64,000 nucleotides of DNA from MADRE3 sp963718195 (GTDB lineage: Bacteria > Desulfobacterota > Desulfobulbia > Desulfobulbales > Desulfocapsaceae): the NCBI GenBank assembly GCA_963718195.1, contig CAVQYQ010000006.1:1036553-1100552 (forward strand). Reading direction: 5' to 3'. Position numbers and translations under genes: made by a program. Positions 52,330 to 61,900 of this stretch are shown in pieces. Positions within the stretch are counted from its first letter, which is position 1; each line of letters begins with the position of its first letter. The notes under the pieces are model-generated. The model had not been told where the DNA came from. It was given only the letters and a program-made list of their open reading frames with translations, and made no database searches.

Positions 52330-53226
52330 ATGGCTGTAATGAGATCAGTATTCTATGTACCGAGCAATAATGATAAAATGGTTGGCAAGGCACCGACAAT
52401 AGCTGCAGATGTCGTCACCCTTGACCTCGAAGACTCAGTACCCCCGGCGGAAAAAGAGACTGGTAGGAAGAATATCCTGCAGTATCTGAAAACTGAGCGT
52501 GCCAATCAGGCTGCACCATATCTGTATGTCAGAATTAACAACTGGGAAACCGAGATGACCAATGACGATCTGGAAGCGATTGTTCATCCCGGACTTGATG
52601 GCGTTTGTCTTGCCAAATGTGGAAGTGGTGAAAATGTCCAGCGTCTTGCCTGGAAGCTCGAAGAGCTCGAGCAGCGACGTGGTATGGAAGTTGGTTCTGT
52701 CGCGATCCAGCTGCTGATTGAAACCGCCAAAGGTGTTATTAACGCCTATGAGGCAGCCACTGCCAGCCCTCGTGTTAACTCACTGATTTTTGGTGCTGTT
52801 GATTATACCAAAGATATGAGGGTTACCCTTACCTCTGAGGGTGTTGAGCAGCTTTATGCCCGCTACCATACTGCCGTTGCTGCTCGGGCTGCCGGTTGTG
52901 TCGCAATCGATTGTCCGTTTGTTGCCTTCAAGGATGAAGAAGGATACAAGGTCAGCACCATGGAAGGACGCCAGATGGGATATGAGGGTAGAATGCTTAT
53001 CCATCCGGGCCAGATCGAACCGTCACACGAGATCTACACACCATCAGCCGAGAGTGTTGAGTGGGCGGAAGGTGTCAAAAAAGTATTTGAAGAAGAAGGA
53101 ATCGCCAAGGGAACTGCCGCTGTTACCTATCTGGGTAAAATGGTGGATACCCCGGTTTATGAGAATGCCATGCAGATTCTCAGGACCATGGCTGAAATTC
53201 AGGCAGTAGAAGATAGAAACAAGTAG
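52330..53226 (+). CDS. Malyl-CoA lyase (HpcH/HpaI, CitE-like)
   Basis: 298 residues, TIM-barrel CitE/Mcl family. Motifs: FYVPSNNDKM, VTLDLEDSVPPAEK, YVRINNWET, catalytic/metal Glu in LLIETAKGVINAYEAA, Asp in IFGAVDYTKDM, and RMLIHPGQIEPSHEIYTP. It would condense glyoxylate with acetyl-CoA to malyl-CoA, or do the reverse. The ligase genes next to it argue for malyl-CoA rather than citramalyl-CoA or citrate. No malate synthase is seen, and malyl-CoA thioesterase activity cannot be excluded. Strong ribosome site CAGGAGGA. A hairpin at 53239 follows. Confidence 0.87.
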   Translation: MAVMRSVFYVPSNNDKMVGKAPTIAADVVTLDLEDSVPPAEKETGRKNILQYLKTERANQAAPYLYVRINNWETEMTNDDLEAIVHPGLDGVCLAKCGSGENVQRLAWKLEELEQRRGMEVGSVAIQLLIETAKGVINAYEAATASPRVNSLIFGAVDYTKDMRVTLTSEGVEQLYARYHTAVAARAAGCVAIDCPFVAFKDEEGYKVSTMEGRQMGYEGRMLIHPGQIEPSHEIYTPSAESVEWAEGVKKVFEEEGIAKGTAAVTYLGKMVDTPVYENAMQILRTMAEIQAVEDRNK

Positions 53227-53238
53227 CGTGAAGAGCAG

Positions 53239-53276
53239 AACGGGATCCTCAGCTCACGACTGCTGGTGATCCCGTT
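53239..53276 (+). terminator. Hairpin after malyl-CoA lyase gene
   Basis: AACGGGATC and GATCCCGTT, perfect 9-base arms with a 20-base loop, followed by TGG rather than a T-run. Perhaps attenuates or protects the upstream half of the operon instead of ending transcription fully. Confidence 0.6.
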
Positions 53277-53302
53277 TGGTGCTCCAGTCTTTTGGAGAGA
53301 TC

Positions 53303-53596
53303 ATGATTCTTGCACAATTGTCCGTGTATCCGATTGGTGAAGGTGTGAGCCTTGGCCGTCATGTTAAAAAGGGTGTCAAGATTATCGAGGAGTCGGGGTA
53401 CACATACCAGGTGGGTGGCCTGTCCACCGCCATTGAAGTGCCCGATCTCCAGGATTTGTTTGAACTGGTTACAAAAATACGAGATGCTCAGCTTGATGAA
53501 GGCGCACAGCGCGTATTGATCGAGTTGAAAGTTGATGACAGAAGGGACAAGGACGCAACCCTTGGCAGTAAAATTTCTTCAGTGAGCAGTCGTTAA
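53303..53596 (+). CDS. MTH1187/YkoF-type thiamine-binding protein, second copy
   Basis: 97 residues from MILAQLSVYPIGEG (TGGAGAGA upstream; the longer frame from 53276 is rejected). DUF77 pattern: the N-terminal beta strand QLSVYPIGEGVSLG, GYTYQVGGLSTAIEVPD, and a C-terminal RVLIELKVDDRRDK strand with a final basic tail. Its relative at 18601 shows the same plan. Family members bind thiamine; PFOR, needed for the pathway, depends on thiamine diphosphate, so a link is conceivable but unproven. Lies within the glycolate operon. Confidence 0.8.
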   Translation: MILAQLSVYPIGEGVSLGRHVKKGVKIIEESGYTYQVGGLSTAIEVPDLQDLFELVTKIRDAQLDEGAQRVLIELKVDDRRDKDATLGSKISSVSSR

Positions 53597-53674
53597 GTTA
53601 AGATTAGAACGAGCCTTCGCGTCTGTTTCTGGAGACCAGCCTGGGAGACGATGACGATTTAAAAGGGGTTCAGA

Positions 53675-54367
53675 GTGGTGGGTGAGCAGGAAACCAAAAG
53701 CGAACTTTTTGATCAGTGGCCCAAGCGATATGACAGCTGGTTCACAACTCCGGTCGGAGAGCTGGTCAAAAAATATGAAGCTGACCTGCTTCTTGAGATG
53801 CTCGAACCACGAAAAGAAGATACTATACTTGATGTTGGTTGTGGAACCGGTGTGTTTACCCGGGATATTCTTGCATATGGTGCGCGCGTCGTGGGACTGG
53901 ATATATCTATTCCAATGCTGTTGCAGGCCGCCCAGAAAGCATCTGGACAGCCGTTTGCTGCGGTCGCCGGTGATATGAGCTCACTGCCGTTCCCAGATGA
54001 TTGTTTTGATAAAGTATACTCGATGACTGCTCTTGAGTTTGTTGTGGATGGGGCAAAGGCTGTGGGCGAACTTAACCGGGTAGCCCGCAGCGGTGCAACA
54101 ATAGTATTGACCACACTTAACAGCCTGAGCCCATGGGCAGAAAAGCGGAAGAAGAAAGCGGAGCAGGGGCATTCGCTTTTTCAATCAATGACCTTCCGTT
54201 CGCCGGATGAGTTGCTCCATCTGACCCCGGCCGGCTCAGTGGTTAAAACTGCCATTCATTTTCAGAAAAAAGACAACCCTGCTAAGATCCCAGACATCGA
54301 AAAGTGGGGTATGAACGATAAGAAAGATACCGGTGCGTTTGTTGCTGTTTCATGGAAAAAACCATGA
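53675..54367 (+). CDS. Class I SAM-dependent methyltransferase
   Basis: 230 residues; GTG start with AAAAGGGG upstream. Rossmann SAM domain: motif I ILDVGCGTGVFTRD, motif II acid in VVGLDISIPML, a GDMSSLPFPDDCFD segment, and KVYSMTALEFV. Resembles UbiE/ubiquinone-type small-molecule methyltransferases, with no signature fixing the acceptor. It sits between the thiamine-binding protein gene and glcDE in the same direction (78 and 100-base gaps), so it is probably part of the operon, but no role in glycolate metabolism is known. Confidence 0.85.
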   Translation: MVGEQETKSELFDQWPKRYDSWFTTPVGELVKKYEADLLLEMLEPRKEDTILDVGCGTGVFTRDILAYGARVVGLDISIPMLLQAAQKASGQPFAAVAGDMSSLPFPDDCFDKVYSMTALEFVVDGAKAVGELNRVARSGATIVLTTLNSLSPWAEKRKKKAEQGHSLFQSMTFRSPDELLHLTPAGSVVKTAIHFQKKDNPAKIPDIEKWGMNDKKDTGAFVAVSWKKP

Positions 54368-54467
54368 GGCGCGTAGTCGACCGTATCGGTTTTTAGATTG
54401 CGTCAGGTGACGATAAACGAATTGAGGCGAAGGAATAACCGAGTCCAGGTGTTGTTGGAGGAGCCAG

Positions 54468-57047
54468 ATGATTACAGAAAATTTTGTGAAGAAGATGGAA
54501 GAGATAGTTGGTGCTTCTTATGTGACAAAAACAGGAGCAGACATTGAGCTCTACTCGTACGATGCATCGCTGGTGACCGGTCGGCCTGGTCTCATCGTTT
54601 TTCCAGCGAACACCGAAGAGGTCTCTCAAGTGCTGAAGGCGGCACATGAGGCAGGAGTGCCCTCTGTTGCCCGTGGATTTGCCACAAATCTCTCCGGTGG
54701 GACGATTATCAGTGAAGGGTTGGTTATAAGTCTCTCACGTCTTGACCAGATTCTTGGAATATACCCGGAAAGCAGGTATGCGGTGGTCGAGACCGGTGTC
54801 ACCAACCTTGAGTTACAGGAGGCGCTGGCACCACTTGGTGCTTTTTACGCACCGGATCCTGCCAGCCAGAAAGTTTCCACGATCGGTGGGAATGTCGGTG
54901 AGAATTCAGGCGGACCCCGGTGCCTGAAATATGGCGTAACCTCCAACCATATTCTTGGTATGCAGATGGTTATGGCCGACGGAGAAATAGTCCAGATCGG
55001 CGGTCCTGCCCTGGATCCACCAGGCTATGACCTGCGCGGACTTGTGGTCGGCAGTGAGGGGTGTGTCGGTATCGTTACTGAAATCACCGTTCGGGTTACA
55101 CCGATGACCGAGTCCGTTATAACCATGCTGGCAATATATGACGAAATTCCACACGCCGCTAATACGGTTAAAGAGATCATCAGTACCGGCATCGTACCAA
55201 ACACACTGGAGATGATGGACAACACCATTATCCAGGCGGTCGAGAAAGGCGGGTCATGCGGGTACCCGGTTGATGCGGCGGCGGTACTGATCATCGAGGT
55301 TGAGGGTATGATTCTTGGCCTGAAAGAGCAGGCCGAAAAAATTGAAAAGATCTGCATGGATACCGGCTGCCGGGAAGTACGGGTTGCAAAAAACCAGGCT
55401 GAACGTGATCTGCTGTGGAAAGGTCGCCGGGGCGCATTCGGGGCAATTTGCAACCTCTCGCCCAATTATCTTGTTAATGATGGCTGCGTTCTGCGTACCA
55501 GGCTTCCTGAAGCGCTCGAGAAGGTGAAGGCGATCTCTGACAAATATGGTTGTCCGGTTGGAAACGTGTTTCATGCCGGTGACGGCAACCTCCACCCGCT
55601 GCTGATGTTTGACTCTCGAAATGAAGCAGAAGTAGAGCAGGTTCACAAGGCCGGTTGGGATATCATGGCCGTGTGTGCCGAACTCGGCGGGACTATTTCA
55701 GGCGAACATGGTATCGGCCACGAGAAACAGGAGGCGATGTCAATGATCTTCTCCGGGCGTGATCTCAACACACAGCAGGATGTCAAGCTGGCACTTGATC
55801 CCAAAAACCTGATGAATCCCGGTAAAATAATTCCGGTGCCACCGGAGGGCAAAAGTCGTCTTCCCGACAGTAAACCAACGATTCTGCAGCGGCCAGGCGG
55901 CGCAGACGCCGCTGGCGTGGCTGAGGCCATTGAAGCAGTCAGGCAGGCGGCAGAGGAGAAAGTTGCAATCAAGCCGTCAGGCAGCGGTACTTTCAACGGT
56001 GTCGGCAATCTTGAGAAACCAGAAACCCGGGTTGTTGACAGCCTGAAGATGAACGAGGTTATCGAATATGACCCTGATAACCAGTTCATTACCGTTGGTT
56101 CGGGAATGAGTCTGGCAGCATTGCAGGAAAAACTTGCTGAAAATAATCAGTGGCTGCCGATACGGCCGCCGTTTTTTAACCAGAGTTCCACCACGGGAAG
56201 CATTATCGCCATGGCAGCTGTTGGCCCTGAGCGGGCGGCACTTGGTGCACCGCGGGATTATCTGCTGGGGCTCCAGTACATTGACAGCAGCGGAAGCATG
56301 GTCACCACCGGCGGCAAGGTCGTCAAGAATGTGGCCGGCTATGATATGACCAGGTTAATGACCGGTTCGGCAGGAACGCTCGGATTTATTACCGAGGCGA
56401 GCTGGAGGGTTGCCACCCGGCCTGAAGCCTGCAGGATGACCACGGCCACCGGCAGTCTTGAAAACTGTTCTGCTGCAGCACTTGCGGTTATCAACTCAAA
56501 CCTCCTGCCGGTGTTTGTCACTGCAGTTCCGCAGGATGATTCCTGGAAACTCATGGTCGGTTTTGAGGGTATCGACAAGGTGGTTGATCACCAGATAGAA
56601 AGATGCGCTGAGAAGATGAGCGAAAATGGTCTCACTGGTGGTGAAAAAGCTGACTACCCGGTAATAGACGGGCCGTTTAAATCAGTCTTTGATGAGCTCT
56701 GGGAAGCGCCATACATCTGCCAGGCGGATGTGGTTATTGCCAATGCCAAGCAATTCTGTGAAGAGGCAGCTTCTATTGCCAAACCAGCGACTGTTTTTGT
56801 TGATTTCGCCTGCGGTCGTATCTATGCAGGGTGTCAGAGTTTAGATGAAAATCAGTGGCGCGGACTGGATGCAGCGATCGGTAAAAATAAGGGACATGGC
56901 AGGTTGATCAAAGCACCTAGAGATTTCCGAGAAAAAAATGATGTGTTTGGCTCGGGACGGGCAGAATGGAAGCTCAGTCATAAGGTCAAAGCAGCGCTTG
57001 ATCCAAACGGACTGTTCTCACCGGGCGCACTGCCCGGGCGAGCGTAG
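54468..57047 (+). CDS. Glycolate dehydrogenase GlcD-GlcE fusion
   Basis: 859 residues. Residues ~1-465 match GlcD: FAD-binding SVARGFATNLSGG, STIGGNVGENSGGPRCLKYG, VVGSEGCVGIVTEI, and the C-terminal FHAGDGNLHPLLMFD and GTISGEHGIGHEKQ. From ~480 a second FAD-binding unit matches GlcE: VAIKPSGSGTF, VDSLKMNEVIEYDPDNQFITVGSG, GPERAALGAPRDYLLGLQYIDS, and KVVKNVAGYDMTRLMTGSAGTLGFITE. E. coli encodes these as two proteins. With GlcF it would oxidise glycolate to glyoxylate. GGAGGAG upstream of ATG. D-lactate is another possible substrate. Confidence 0.9.
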   Translation: MITENFVKKMEEIVGASYVTKTGADIELYSYDASLVTGRPGLIVFPANTEEVSQVLKAAHEAGVPSVARGFATNLSGGTIISEGLVISLSRLDQILGIYPESRYAVVETGVTNLELQEALAPLGAFYAPDPASQKVSTIGGNVGENSGGPRCLKYGVTSNHILGMQMVMADGEIVQIGGPALDPPGYDLRGLVVGSEGCVGIVTEITVRVTPMTESVITMLAIYDEIPHAANTVKEIISTGIVPNTLEMMDNTIIQAVEKGGSCGYPVDAAAVLIIEVEGMILGLKEQAEKIEKICMDTGCREVRVAKNQAERDLLWKGRRGAFGAICNLSPNYLVNDGCVLRTRLPEALEKVKAISDKYGCPVGNVFHAGDGNLHPLLMFDSRNEAEVEQVHKAGWDIMAVCAELGGTISGEHGIGHEKQEAMSMIFSGRDLNTQQDVKLALDPKNLMNPGKIIPVPPEGKSRLPDSKPTILQRPGGADAAGVAEAIEAVRQAAEEKVAIKPSGSGTFNGVGNLEKPETRVVDSLKMNEVIEYDPDNQFITVGSGMSLAALQEKLAENNQWLPIRPPFFNQSSTTGSIIAMAAVGPERAALGAPRDYLLGLQYIDSSGSMVTTGGKVVKNVAGYDMTRLMTGSAGTLGFITEASWRVATRPEACRMTTATGSLENCSAAALAVINSNLLPVFVTAVPQDDSWKLMVGFEGIDKVVDHQIERCAEKMSENGLTGGEKADYPVIDGPFKSVFDELWEAPYICQADVVIANAKQFCEEAASIAKPATVFVDFACGRIYAGCQSLDENQWRGLDAAIGKNKGHGRLIKAPRDFREKNDVFGSGRAEWKLSHKVKAALDPNGLFSPGALPGRA

Positions 57048-57116
57048 GTTGAACGCTGGTGATCTGTTTTAGTGATTAAAGCTCTTGGAGCGAAAATAAA
57101 TATGAGGTCTTAAATT

Positions 57117-58463
57117 ATGACTGTGTCAGCAAATTATGATGCGATAGCCAAATGCAATAAATGTGGATTCTGCCATGTGGCATGTCCTATCTTCAGGGCG
57201 ACCGGGCACGAATCCGGAGTGGCACGCGGCCGCCTTGCGCTGCTGAGGGGAATTATTGAGAAACGGGTAGAGTGGAATGAGGAGCTTGAAGATCCGCTCT
57301 TTACCTGCCTTGGATGCGGCGCATGTACCACAAACTGTTTCGGTTCTGTGCCGACTGCAGATCTGGTGTTAAATGCCCGGTCAGAGTATTTTGAGAATGT
57401 CGGTAAAAAACCTGCTCACCGTCTGCTGTTTGAACACCTGCTCCCCTACCCGAAACGGCTGCATCTTGCAGCCCGGGCAGCTGCGCTTGGTAAGAACTCC
57501 GGGGCCTCCAAACTTGCCAACGCCCTCGGTTTATTGAGGATATTTGGCCGGGATTTGCCCAAGGCCGAAGGTATTGTCGAGAAACTTCCGATGGAATCGT
57601 TTAGAGGTAATACCAAACCGGCAGTATATCCGGGACAGGGGGAAAACCTGAGAATCGGCTATTTTGTCGGATGCGGGGTTGATGTAATTCAGGTCAAGGC
57701 CGGTGCAGCGACTTTTGAAGAGCTGAAAAAAGTCGGAAAGTCGGTAACCGTCCTGAACAACTGCTGCTGTGGTCTGCCGCCATGGTCCTACGGGGATCTT
57801 GAAAACACAAGAAAACTGGCTCTTAAGAACCTCAAGATTTTCACCGAGGCGGACGTTGATGTTATTGTCACCGACTGTTCCAGTTGCGCTTCGTTTCTGA
57901 AAGAGTACAAGAAGGTATTCAAGGATGATCCGGAAAACCTGGCCCTTGTCGAAAAAACCTCCTCGCTTTTCCAGGATGTGGTGGAATTTCTGGCGACAAG
58001 AGGAGAAGGAAAAGCTCAGGATGGGAGTGAGGGCGAAGCGGTTGGCTCATATTATGATCCGCATGGCGCCGGTCTACAGGGAGGAGCAACTGCTGCTGGA
58101 ACCGGATCGGATAAGCCGGTCATCATGACCTACCATGATCCCTGTCATGCAGTCCGTGGCCAGGGAATCAAGAGTGAGGGCCGTGATATCCTGAAAAAAC
58201 TGCCGAACGTTGAGTTCAAGGAAATGGCCGAGGCTGACTGGTGTTGCGGAGGAGCGGGGTCTTACGCGCTGACCCATTATGAGCTGTCGCAAAAAGTGCT
58301 CGATAGAAAAATGAAGAATCTTGAAAAAACTGACGCTGATATACTCGTAACTTCATGCCCTGCCTGCATGATCCAATTGTCATTTGGAATCAGGCGGCAT
58401 GGCTTGAAAACCAAGGTCTTCCATATTTCTGAGATCGTCGCGCATACAAAAGAGCATGCATAA
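57117..58463 (+). CDS. glcF: Glycolate dehydrogenase Fe-S subunit
   Basis: 448 residues (E. coli GlcF 407). Two [4Fe-4S] motifs, CNKCGFCHVACP and CLGCGACTTNCFG (non-standard last Cys environment), then two CCG-type modules: YFVGCGVDVIQ with NNCCCGLPPWSYGD, and TYHDPCHAV with EADWCCGGAGSY. The extra ~40 residues are a Gly/Glu-rich loop (~300-340, EGKAQDGSEGEA) between the modules. It carries electrons from the GlcDE flavins to the membrane pool or another carrier. Begins 69 bases after glcDE and closes the operon. Confidence 0.93.
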   Translation: MTVSANYDAIAKCNKCGFCHVACPIFRATGHESGVARGRLALLRGIIEKRVEWNEELEDPLFTCLGCGACTTNCFGSVPTADLVLNARSEYFENVGKKPAHRLLFEHLLPYPKRLHLAARAAALGKNSGASKLANALGLLRIFGRDLPKAEGIVEKLPMESFRGNTKPAVYPGQGENLRIGYFVGCGVDVIQVKAGAATFEELKKVGKSVTVLNNCCCGLPPWSYGDLENTRKLALKNLKIFTEADVDVIVTDCSSCASFLKEYKKVFKDDPENLALVEKTSSLFQDVVEFLATRGEGKAQDGSEGEAVGSYYDPHGAGLQGGATAAGTGSDKPVIMTYHDPCHAVRGQGIKSEGRDILKKLPNVEFKEMAEADWCCGGAGSYALTHYELSQKVLDRKMKNLEKTDADILVTSCPACMIQLSFGIRRHGLKTKVFHISEIVAHTKEHA

Positions 58464-58960
58464 GACGGTGGAACCGATGTATGGCTATTTCACGACAATC
58501 AAGAAATGACTGTGGTGAGTAATACGGTAACGTAACGAAATAGCGGTTTTTCAAGTTGCCTTATACTTATGATCAATTTTTTGCGTACTACATACGATCC
58601 AACGAACTTGATCAATTAACCATTATTTAATATACCTAGTGGTCGCATGGTCAGTCCAGGTACTGGAGTAGTTGTCCAAAGTACCTGGACTGTGTATATA
58701 AAGGGCTCCATTTTTTCACCATAACTGTTTGATACTATAATAAAAAACTACAAGCAGTACGGCGTTGCATGGGGCAGCTAAAGGTTATAAAGCGTTTTTT
58801 AGGTGATAGTTACGTTGCATAGCCTGTGGAATGTAACGGCACAAATGTATGGCTTTACAGATTCACAGTCTGCATGGCGTGTGACTGCGGGATTGAGTAG
58901 GGCTTTTGTGTCGTTTGACCCGGGTTAGGAAACACAACCACTTTTATTTGAGGTGAATTC
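58464..58960. promoter_or_regulatory. PFOR control region with long dyad
   Basis: About 500 gene-free, AT-rich bases. CAGTCCAGGTACT (58652-58664) and AGTACCTGGACTG (58680-58692) form a perfect 13-base dyad with a 15-base loop. A TATAAT at 58736-58741 with a poor -35 (TTTTCA) gives a possible PFOR promoter, putting the dyad near -50 to -90, where an activator could act. It might otherwise be the terminator of glcF, but no T-run follows. ATGGTCAGTCCAG (58647-58659) resembles a degraded CTGGT-NNN-ACCAG box. Confidence 0.5.
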
Positions 58961-61900
58961 ATGAAAAGTACAATGCAGACGATCGATGGTAACACCGCTG
59001 CTACTCATGTCGCGTATGGCATGAGTGAAGTCGCCACCATCTACCCGATTACTCCTTCAAGCCCGCTTGGGGAAATTGCAGATTCCTGGGCAGTTGCAGG
59101 AAGAAAAAATATTCACGGCGAGCTCCTGAATATAAAACAGATGCAATCAGAGGCCGGGGCTGCTGGAGCAGTGCACGGTTCTCTTGTTGGTGGCGCGGTT
59201 ACCTCAACGTTCACTGCATCCCAGGGACTGCTGCTGAAGATCCCGAACATGTACAAGATTGCAGGTGAACTGCTGCCATGTGTTTTTCATGTTACCGCTC
59301 GATCTCTTTCTGCGCATGCTCTGTCAATTTTCGGCGATCAGGCCGATGTCATGGCGACCAGGCAGACCGGTTTTGCCCTTCTTGCCTCCAACTCGGTTCA
59401 GGAGACCATGGATCTGGCTCTTGTAGCCCACCTTTCCACCATTGAAGCAAGGGTACCGTTTCTGCATTTTTATGATGGTTTCAGGACCTCCCACGAGATC
59501 CAGAAAATCGAGGTCATCAGTTATGACGATATGGCCTCACTCTATAATTGGGATGCCTATCACGAATTCAAGAAGCTGGCGATTAACCCGGAGAAACCAA
59601 ATACCAGGGGAACTGCCCAAAACCCGGACATCTACTTCCAGAACCGTGAGGCGGGGAACAAGTATTATCTGGCCACTCCGGCAATTGTTGCCAACAACAT
59701 GAAGAAAGTGGGCGAGTTGACCGGACGTCAATATAACCTTTTTGACTATTATGGTGACCCGCAGGCAGAAAAAGTCATCGTCGCCATGGGTTCAGGTTGC
59801 GAAGCGATCGAAGAATCCGTAGAGGCGCTGATGGCGCAAGGCGAGAAAGTTGGGTTGGTCAAGGTGCGACTCTACCGGCCATTTGCCACCGATGCATTCC
59901 TGGCAGCAATTCCAGAGAGTGTAAAATCGCTTACCGTCCTTGACAGGACCAAGGAGCCGGGATCTGTTGGCGAGCCGCTTTTTACCGATGTCTGTGCAGC
60001 GTATATTGATAAAGGCATTGCCCCGCCGCGTATCCTGGGCGGACGGTATGGCCTGAGCTCAAAAGAGTTTAATCCACCGATGGTAAAGGCTGTTTACGAC
60101 AACATGTCTGCAGCTGAGCCGAAGAACCATTTCACCGTCGGTATTAACGACGATGTAACGAACACCTCGCTTGAGGTGAAACCGGGATTCAGCGCTGAGC
60201 CGAAAGGCAATGTCCGGGCAAAATTCTGGGGTCTTGGATCTGACGGTACGGTTGGCGCCAACCAGAGTGCGATCAAGATTATCGGTGACAATACCGAGAA
60301 GTATGCCCAGGGTTACTTTGCCTACGATTCAAAGAAATCAGGCGGAATTACCATCTCCCACCTGCGTTTTGGCGATGTACCGATTAAATCAACCTACCTG
60401 ATCAACGAGGCTGATTTTGTCGCCTGCCATAACCCGACCTATGTGAATATTTATGATGTTCTCGAAAACATCAACGAAGGCGGAACCTTCCTGCTCAACT
60501 CACCATGGACTGCTGAGCAGATGGACGAGATGCTGCCCGGCGACATGCGCAAGACGATTTATGACAAGAAACTGAAGTTCTTCAACGTCGACGCAATCAA
60601 GATTGCAGCAAGCGTTGGTCTTGGCACCAGGATCAACATGATCATGCAGACCTGTTTCTTCAAGCTGGCAAATGTTCTGCCCTTTGAAAAAGCGATTGAG
60701 CTCCTCAAGGCTGACATCAAGAAGACCTATGGCAAGAAAGGTGATCACATCGTTGAAATGAACGTCAATGCGGTGAATAACACCCTTGAAAATCTTGTCG
60801 AAATAGAAGTTCCAGAATCCTGGGCCCAGGCCTCAGGCGGTATTGCACCGAAAGATAAAACCACTGAGTATGTCGATAAGGTCATGCGGCCTGTCCAGGC
60901 GCTCAAAGGTGATGAGCTGCCGGTAAGTGCCTTCTCTGTTGACGGTACCTTCCCGACCTCGACTGCCCGTTACGAAAAACGTGGTGTTGCGGTAACTGTT
61001 CCTGAGTGGATCGCTTCCGAGTGTATCCAGTGTAATCAGTGCTCGTTTGTCTGTCCGCACTCTGCCATCATTCCAATACTGGCCACCGACGAAGAGCTGA
61101 CCGGCGCCCCGGAGACGTTTGAGACCATTCCGGCTGTTGGTAAGGCGCTGAAAGGGTACCAGTTCAGGATGCAGGTCAACGCCCTTGACTGTCAGGGCTG
61201 TGGCAACTGCGAGGATATCTGTCCGTCCAAGAATAAGGCGCTGGTTATGAAACCGACTGCCTCTCAGACCGGACGTGAAGTTCCGAACCATGAATTCTCA
61301 CTGACAATTCCTTTTAAAACAGGTCTCATGTCCCGTGACTCGATTAAAGGCAGCCAGTTCTACCAGCCGCTGCTCGAGTTCTCCGGTGCCTGTGCCGGTT
61401 GCGGTGAAACCCCTTATGTGAAGGTTCTCACCCAGCTCTTTGGTGAGCGGATGACCATTGCCAATGCCACCGGCTGTAGCTCGATCTGGGGCGGCTCTGC
61501 ACCATCTTCTCCATATTCTGCAAATGCAGACGGACACGGCCCCGGCTGGGCCAGCTCGCTTTTTGAGGATGCTGCCGAATATGGCTACGGGATGATGCTC
61601 GCCTATAACACCAGAAGAAATGCACTCGCCACGAAAGTGCAGAAAGCATTGGATTCAGACATCTCTGCCGAGCTGAAAGAGGCTTTCACCGCCTGGCTTG
61701 GTGGAATGAACGATGCAGATCAATCAAAGGAAGCCGGTGATAAAATCAAGGCGCTGTTGAAAGATAGTGGTGACAGCGAGTTGCTGAAAGATATCGGTCG
61801 CTGTACTGAGCTGTTCACCAAGAAGTCCCATTGGATTGTCGGTGGTGACGGCTGGGCGTATGATATTGGCTACAGTGGTCTTGACCATGTTATGGCATCC

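Noticed and set aside
58647..58659. A fifth CTGGT-NNN-ACCAG operator before PFOR
   Set aside because: ATGGTCAGTCCAG breaks the right arm and lies inside a longer dyad; too degenerate to count.
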